Shown piece after piece: positions 60,269-64,000 of a stretch of DNA of 64,000 nt. The stretch comes from G965222335 sp965222335. Its GTDB lineage: Bacteria; Pseudomonadota; Gammaproteobacteria; Pseudomonadales; Halieaceae. The translations under genes and the position numbers were made by a program. The notes beneath the pieces were generated by a model. It ran no database searches and was not told the DNA's origin. It saw nothing but the letters and a program-made list of their open reading frames with translations. Within the stretch, counting starts at the first letter, position 1, and each line of letters begins with the position of its first letter. The stretch lies in assembly GCA_965222335.1 (NCBI GenBank), contig OZ244944.1:1922001-1986000 (forward strand). Reading direction: 5' to 3'.

Positions 60269-63235
60269 ATGGCTACCCAACGAGGCCGCTGGCGATATCG
60301 GGTGGGCAGGGCCATCGCGGCACTTCTGCCGGCTGTCCTGTGCCCGCTCTCCCTGGCCCAGCCGTCGCCCCCAGAGCTAGCCTTCGCCATCGATGCCCAG
60401 TCCCTCTCCGGCGCCCTGATCCAGTACAGCCAGCAGAGTGATCGCGCGATCGTTTTTTCCGACCGGCTCACCGCCCAACTGCCCGCCACCCCGCTGATTG
60501 GCAATTACGCGCCAGCCGAAGCCCTGGACGCGCTGCTGGCCGGTTCGGGGCTGGGCTGGGAACTGGTGGACGCGCGGATTATCGCGGTCTACCCCCTGCA
60601 CTGCGGCGGCGGTGCCTGCGACACGCCCGGGGAAACCGCGCGCAACAATCCCATCTACCAGCCGGGCATCGAGGAAACCTACGTCTACGGCAACCGCCTG
60701 ACCGGCTCTCGCATCCGCCGCACCAACTATACCGGCAGCGCCCCCGTGGACATCCTGCGGCGGCCGGATATCGAGCTCAGCGGCGCGCAGACCCTGGGCG
60801 AATTGCTCAAGTTCGTGCCGGCGGTGGTGGGTAACTCCACCAGCACCGCGATCGCCAACGGCGGCGACGGTACCGCCAGCGTCACCCTGCGCGGGCTGCC
60901 CGCGAGCAACACCCTGATCCTGATCAACGGCCGACGCGTGGCAAACGACGGCCTGGCCGGCGAGTCCGTGGACCTGAACAGCATCCAGCCAGCGGCGGTG
61001 GAGCGGATCGAGATTCTCAAGGACGGCGCCTCGGCGATCTACGGTTCCGACGCCATTGCCGGGGTGGTCAATGTGATCATGAAGCAGGACTTCCGCGGCC
61101 TCAAGGCAGAGACCTACTACGGCCAGGCAGAACCGGGGGACCTGCAGACCCGCACCCAGACCCTGCAGTACGGCAGGGCGATACCCAACGGCTCGCTGTT
61201 TGTGTCCGCCTCGGCCTACGACCAGGACCCCATCTTCAGCCGTGACCGGAGTGTCTCAGCCAGCGCGGACACCCGCGCCATTGGCGGTACCGACCAGCGC
61301 TCCAGCGCCACCGCGGATGCCCGGGTGTCGCTCCCGGACGGGCGCACCCTGATCGCCAGCGGCGAGGGTTATCGCGCCGCCGGGCCCGAGGACCTGTTCG
61401 ACTACCAGGACTTCACCACTGCGGTAGTGCCCCTGACCCGCCGCAGCATCTACGGCAACCTGATTTACGACTTCACGGAACAGGTGACCGGGCGCGTCGA
61501 CCTCAGCTACCTGGAGACGGAAGCCAGCGCCACCCTGGCTCCCACGCCCGTGTTTACCGCCTTTGAGCAGACACCGTTGACCGTGGACGCGGACAATATC
61601 TATAACCCCTTCGGCGACGATATTGTCGATGCACGCCGGCGCCTGGTGGAATTTCCCGCCCGACGCCAGACCAACGAATCCGAGGTCCTGCGCTTCAGTG
61701 CAGTGATGGAGGGCCTGGCAGCGGACTGGCACTGGGATGCGGGCTACACGTTCAGCCGCTCCGAGGCCAGCGAGACCTCCGCCAATATTGTCAACGCCGA
61801 CCGGCTGCAGCGCGCGCTGGGCCCGGCCGACGGCTGCCGCGGCCCCACCATCGACGGTTGCGTGGCCGTGGACCTACTCGGGCCTGCGGGTAGCATTAGT
61901 GGCGACCAGGTCAATTATCTAAGGGCTACAGGAGTAGTAAGTGGTTACTCCAAACTATCCTCCCTGGCAGTCAACCTGAGCAATGCCCTGCTGGAGCTGC
62001 CCGCCGGGCGCGGCGACCTCGCCTTCGGCCTGGAGTACCGTCAGGAGTCCACCCGCAAGCAACCAGGCCCGCTGCTGGCCGATGTCAGCACCCTGGGCGC
62101 GACCAATTTCGAGCCCACCCGGGGCCAACGCAAAATTACCGAGCTCTACGCCGAGACCGCCCTGCCCCTGTGGCGAGCCGCCCGCGCGAACCGGGCACTG
62201 CTGCTGGATGCCGCAATCCGCTACTCCAAATACAGCGATTTCGGCAGCTCCACCAATCCCAAAGTGGGGCTGCGCCTGCAATTGGGTGAGAGCCTGCTGC
62301 TGCGCGCGGGCTACGCCAGCGGATTCCGCGCACCCAGCCTCAACGAGCTCTACGAGGGCGCCACTGAAGAGCAGGCCTTTATCGCCGACCCCTGCACCCA
62401 GGCGGCCAATGTCAGCGCGCTGCCGGGCTGCACACAGCAGGCCGATCCCACCCGCAACCAGTTCCTGGTGGTCAAGGGCGGCAACCCCGACCTGAAGGCC
62501 GAGTCGGCGGATACCCTGAGTGCCGGCCTGGTCTGGACCCCTACGGCACTGAGAGGCCTGCGCCTGAGCGCTGATCTGTTCGAGATTGAGCAGGAGGACG
62601 TGGTCTCCTCCAGCGCCCAGTTCATTATCAGCCAGAACGCCCGCAACGGCAGCTTTGCCGACAGCGTGACCCGCGACGCCGAGGGCAACCTGGTGCTGGT
62701 GACCGCCAACAACATCAATATCGGCCGGCGGCTGGTGCGGGGGCTGGATCTCGGCCTCAACTATCATTTTCCCCGCCAGCCCTGGGGCCAGCTTTCCCTG
62801 AGCGGTAACGCCACCTACCTGCATGACTTTCGGGCACGGGCCGACGCCCAGGCCGGGGAAATCGACTTTGCCGGCAGCTTCCGCGACGAGGCCTCGGAGG
62901 GCCTGGGTGGCATCCCCGAGTGGAAATGGCAGCTGGGGATGCGCTGGCAGCACGAGCGCTGGCAGGCCAGCAGCGATGTACACATCGTCTCGAGCATGGA
63001 TGAACTGCTGCCCGGCACCTCGGCACAGCGGGAAATCGACAGCTGGAGTGTGCTGGACCTGCAGCTCAGTTATACCTTTGATGTGCTCCAGGGCCTGCAA
63101 CTGGCCCTGGGGGTGGACAATGCCCTGGATGAGGAAGCCCCTTTGGCGGCCTCGGCGTTTAACGATAACATCGATGGCCGCACCCACGAGCTCAAGGGCC
63201 GCTTCTGGTACACCCGCCTGAGCCAGCGGTTTTGA
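60269..63235 (+). CDS. TonB-dependent receptor with N-terminal STN signalling domain
   Basis: Encodes 988 residues. Signal peptide about 1-30; STN domain about 36-112 (LAFAIDAQSLSGALIQYSQQ); a TonB-box-like EETYVYGNRL; plug (SGAQTLGELLKFVPAVVG, VERIEILKDGASAIYGSDAIAG), and the barrel ending in LSQRF with terminal Phe. The STN domain contacts FecR in the periplasm and sends the signal to the ECF sigma factor. The ligand is unknown. Starts 91 bp after fecR. Its last codons are inside a 23-bp tandem repeat. Confidence 0.93.
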   Translation: MATQRGRWRYRVGRAIAALLPAVLCPLSLAQPSPPELAFAIDAQSLSGALIQYSQQSDRAIVFSDRLTAQLPATPLIGNYAPAEALDALLAGSGLGWELVDARIIAVYPLHCGGGACDTPGETARNNPIYQPGIEETYVYGNRLTGSRIRRTNYTGSAPVDILRRPDIELSGAQTLGELLKFVPAVVGNSTSTAIANGGDGTASVTLRGLPASNTLILINGRRVANDGLAGESVDLNSIQPAAVERIEILKDGASAIYGSDAIAGVVNVIMKQDFRGLKAETYYGQAEPGDLQTRTQTLQYGRAIPNGSLFVSASAYDQDPIFSRDRSVSASADTRAIGGTDQRSSATADARVSLPDGRTLIASGEGYRAAGPEDLFDYQDFTTAVVPLTRRSIYGNLIYDFTEQVTGRVDLSYLETEASATLAPTPVFTAFEQTPLTVDADNIYNPFGDDIVDARRRLVEFPARRQTNESEVLRFSAVMEGLAADWHWDAGYTFSRSEASETSANIVNADRLQRALGPADGCRGPTIDGCVAVDLLGPAGSISGDQVNYLRATGVVSGYSKLSSLAVNLSNALLELPAGRGDLAFGLEYRQESTRKQPGPLLADVSTLGATNFEPTRGQRKITELYAETALPLWRAARANRALLLDAAIRYSKYSDFGSSTNPKVGLRLQLGESLLLRAGYASGFRAPSLNELYEGATEEQAFIADPCTQAANVSALPGCTQQADPTRNQFLVVKGGNPDLKAESADTLSAGLVWTPTALRGLRLSADLFEIEQEDVVSSSAQFIISQNARNGSFADSVTRDAEGNLVLVTANNINIGRRLVRGLDLGLNYHFPRQPWGQLSLSGNATYLHDFRARADAQAGEIDFAGSFRDEASEGLGGIPEWKWQLGMRWQHERWQASSDVHIVSSMDELLPGTSAQREIDSWSVLDLQLSYTFDVLQGLQLALGVDNALDEEAPLAASAFNDNIDGRTHELKGRFWYTRLSQRF

Positions 63236-63294
63236 TAAAAAGCCATCAGCGGTTTTGATAAAGAGCCACCAGCGGTTTTTGACAAGGAGCCATA
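63225..63294. repeat. Three 23-24-bp tandem units at the receptor 3' end
   Basis: Units begin at 63225, 63248 and 63271 (the last 24 bp). Each reads AGCGGTTTT(T)GAYAA..AGCCA. The first covers the final receptor codons and stop (CGG-TTT-TGA), the last provides AAGGAG for the next gene. Confidence 0.85.
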
Positions 63295-63296
63295 GC

Positions 63297-63767
63297 ATGA
63301 ACCACATCCTGCGCCTGACCTTGCTGCTCGGCACTGCCCTGTGCCTGGCTGCCTCCAGCCTGGCCGAGGATACCTTTCCCGGCGTCGAGAAGCTGATGGA
63401 GCCGGAGGAATACCGCGCCGCCGGCCTGGACAAGCTGTCGCCCGCAGAGCTCAAGGCGCTCAACCAGTGGCTGATCGACTACACCGTGGAAGATGCTGAG
63501 GCCCTGCGGGTCGGCAACGAGGAAGTCCGCCAGGCAGAGCAGGATGTGCGTATCGAGGCCCGGGTCGAGGCACCCTTCAAGGGCTGGGACGGAGAGACCC
63601 TGTTCCGGCTGGATAACGGCCAGGTCTGGCAGCAGCGCCTGTCAGGCCGCTTCCCCTATCACGGTGACGATCGCCGGGTGGTGATAGAGAAAAACTTCTT
63701 CGGCTTCTTCAAGATGACCCACGTCGCCAGCGGCCGCTCGGTGGGCGTGTCGCGCGTCACCCGATAA
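63297..63767 (+). CDS. Small exported protein downstream of the STN receptor
   Basis: Encodes 156 residues with a signal peptide (about 1-20, ASSLAED). The mature part begins FPGVEKLMEPEEYRAAGLDKLSPAELKALNQWL, then a region with FKGWDGETLFRLDNGQVWQQRL resembling a small beta fold, and ends GRSVGVSRVTR. It is probably periplasmic; a regulatory or accessory role for the receptor is inferred from the operon. The family is not recognised. ATG 63297 has AAGGAG 8 bp upstream, within the last repeat unit. Confidence 0.75.
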   Translation: MNHILRLTLLLGTALCLAASSLAEDTFPGVEKLMEPEEYRAAGLDKLSPAELKALNQWLIDYTVEDAEALRVGNEEVRQAEQDVRIEARVEAPFKGWDGETLFRLDNGQVWQQRLSGRFPYHGDDRRVVIEKNFFGFFKMTHVASGRSVGVSRVTR

Positions 63768-63867
63768 CCCTGTGTTTACAGGGGTTTTGCTGCCCTCTGT
63801 GACAAAACTAATCGTGGTAATTTGACGAGTTCCGCGCCCAGAGTGTGAATATGTCACAAAATCGCAA

Positions 63868-63875
63868 GGAACTTT
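63868..63875 (+). promoter_or_regulatory. Possible ECF-type -35 element
   Basis: AAGGAACTTTGAGG contains GGAACTTT, an ECF-like -35 about 95 bp before the next start. A related motif (AAGGATTGAGGGAACT) lies at 59078-59093 before the fecR gene. The -10 is not certain. Confidence 0.35.
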
Positions 63876-63969
63876 GAGGTGCCCCCCCCGCAATTCGTTT
63901 AGAGTCTGTATCCAGTGGCAAAAGCCACAGGACAAGCATGCTTAAACATAAAGTACAGGGGTTATTAAT

Positions 63970-64000
63970 ATGTTGAAGAAAAACCGTCTCAATGTGGCAG
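63970..64000 (+). CDS. Start of a further gene, cut by the window end
   Basis: ATG 63970 opens MLKKNRLNVA, ten codons, and runs beyond the window. A basic beginning like this is typical of signal peptides of TonB receptors, and it follows a surface-signalling operon, but no family can be named. The region 63768-63969 before it carries the possible ECF element. Confidence 0.4.
   Translation, partial: MLKKNRLNVA

Overview
The window is a GC-rich, densely coding stretch of chromosome from a gammaproteobacterium. Three TonB-dependent receptors, a TonB2-type energising cluster (DUF3450, large and small ExbB, ExbD, TonB, TPR protein), a ChrR-like cupin and a coniferyl-aldehyde-dehydrogenase-like enzyme suggest a marine Cellvibrionales/Halieaceae-like bacterium. 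This taxonomic placement is inference. The core gene order is shared with E. coli and Pseudomonas: rppH-ptsP-lgt-thyA-folA, and ygfB-pepP-ubiH-ubiI on one side of zapA with 6S RNA, fau, rpiA and serA on the other. No tRNA, rRNA, CRISPR array, insertion sequence or prophage was recognised.

Layout. 0.1-4.6 kb: DUF4136 lipoprotein, 2-hydroxyacid dehydrogenase, cupin, MFS transporter and GNAT acetyltransferase. 4.6-8.4 kb (minus): a four-gene run of NTF2-like protein, YbaY/META lipoprotein, small Cys/His membrane protein and a TonB receptor with His/Glu-rich stretches; the last two are probably translationally coupled through a hairpin. 8.6-14.8 kb (plus): a tightly overlapping cell-surface glycan cluster of four glycosyltransferases, a YrbL-like kinase-fold protein and an O-antigen ligase-like protein. 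14.8-21.9 kb: an uptake/activation module of Na+/solute symporter, TonB receptor, acyl-CoA ligase and alpha/beta hydrolase, with a divergent TetR regulator. Three copies of a TTCAAC/GTTGAA palindrome lie at its promoters, one exactly between the -35 and -10 of the receptor promoter.

21.9-32.8 kb: S10 peptidase, MscS channel, HTH-like small protein, aldehyde dehydrogenase, small lipoproteins, periplasmic binding protein, GlpQ-like phosphodiesterase, pyruvate kinase, a glucokinase carrying an in-frame 15-bp tandem repeat, and a cold-shock protein with a strong terminator. 32.9-38.1 kb (minus): the TonB2 energising operon. 38.2-46.6 kb: folA, thyA, lgt, an NRDE protein, ptsP, rppH, a HAD phosphatase, an inverted REP-like pair, an RlmI-like methyltransferase and an isolated gcvH. 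46.7-58.4 kb: ubiquinone hydroxylases, pepP, ygfB, a TIGR02449-type protein, zapA, 6S RNA, fau, a 51-residue membrane protein, ilvA, rpiA, a GlcD-like FAD oxidase and serA.

58.4-64 kb: a FecI-like ECF sigma factor, its FecR-like partner, a TonB receptor with an N-terminal STN signalling domain, a small exported protein, and the first codons of another gene. The three receptors plus the TonB2 cluster give the window a strong outer-membrane uptake theme. The TetR module and the sigma/FecR module are two separate ways of controlling such uptake.
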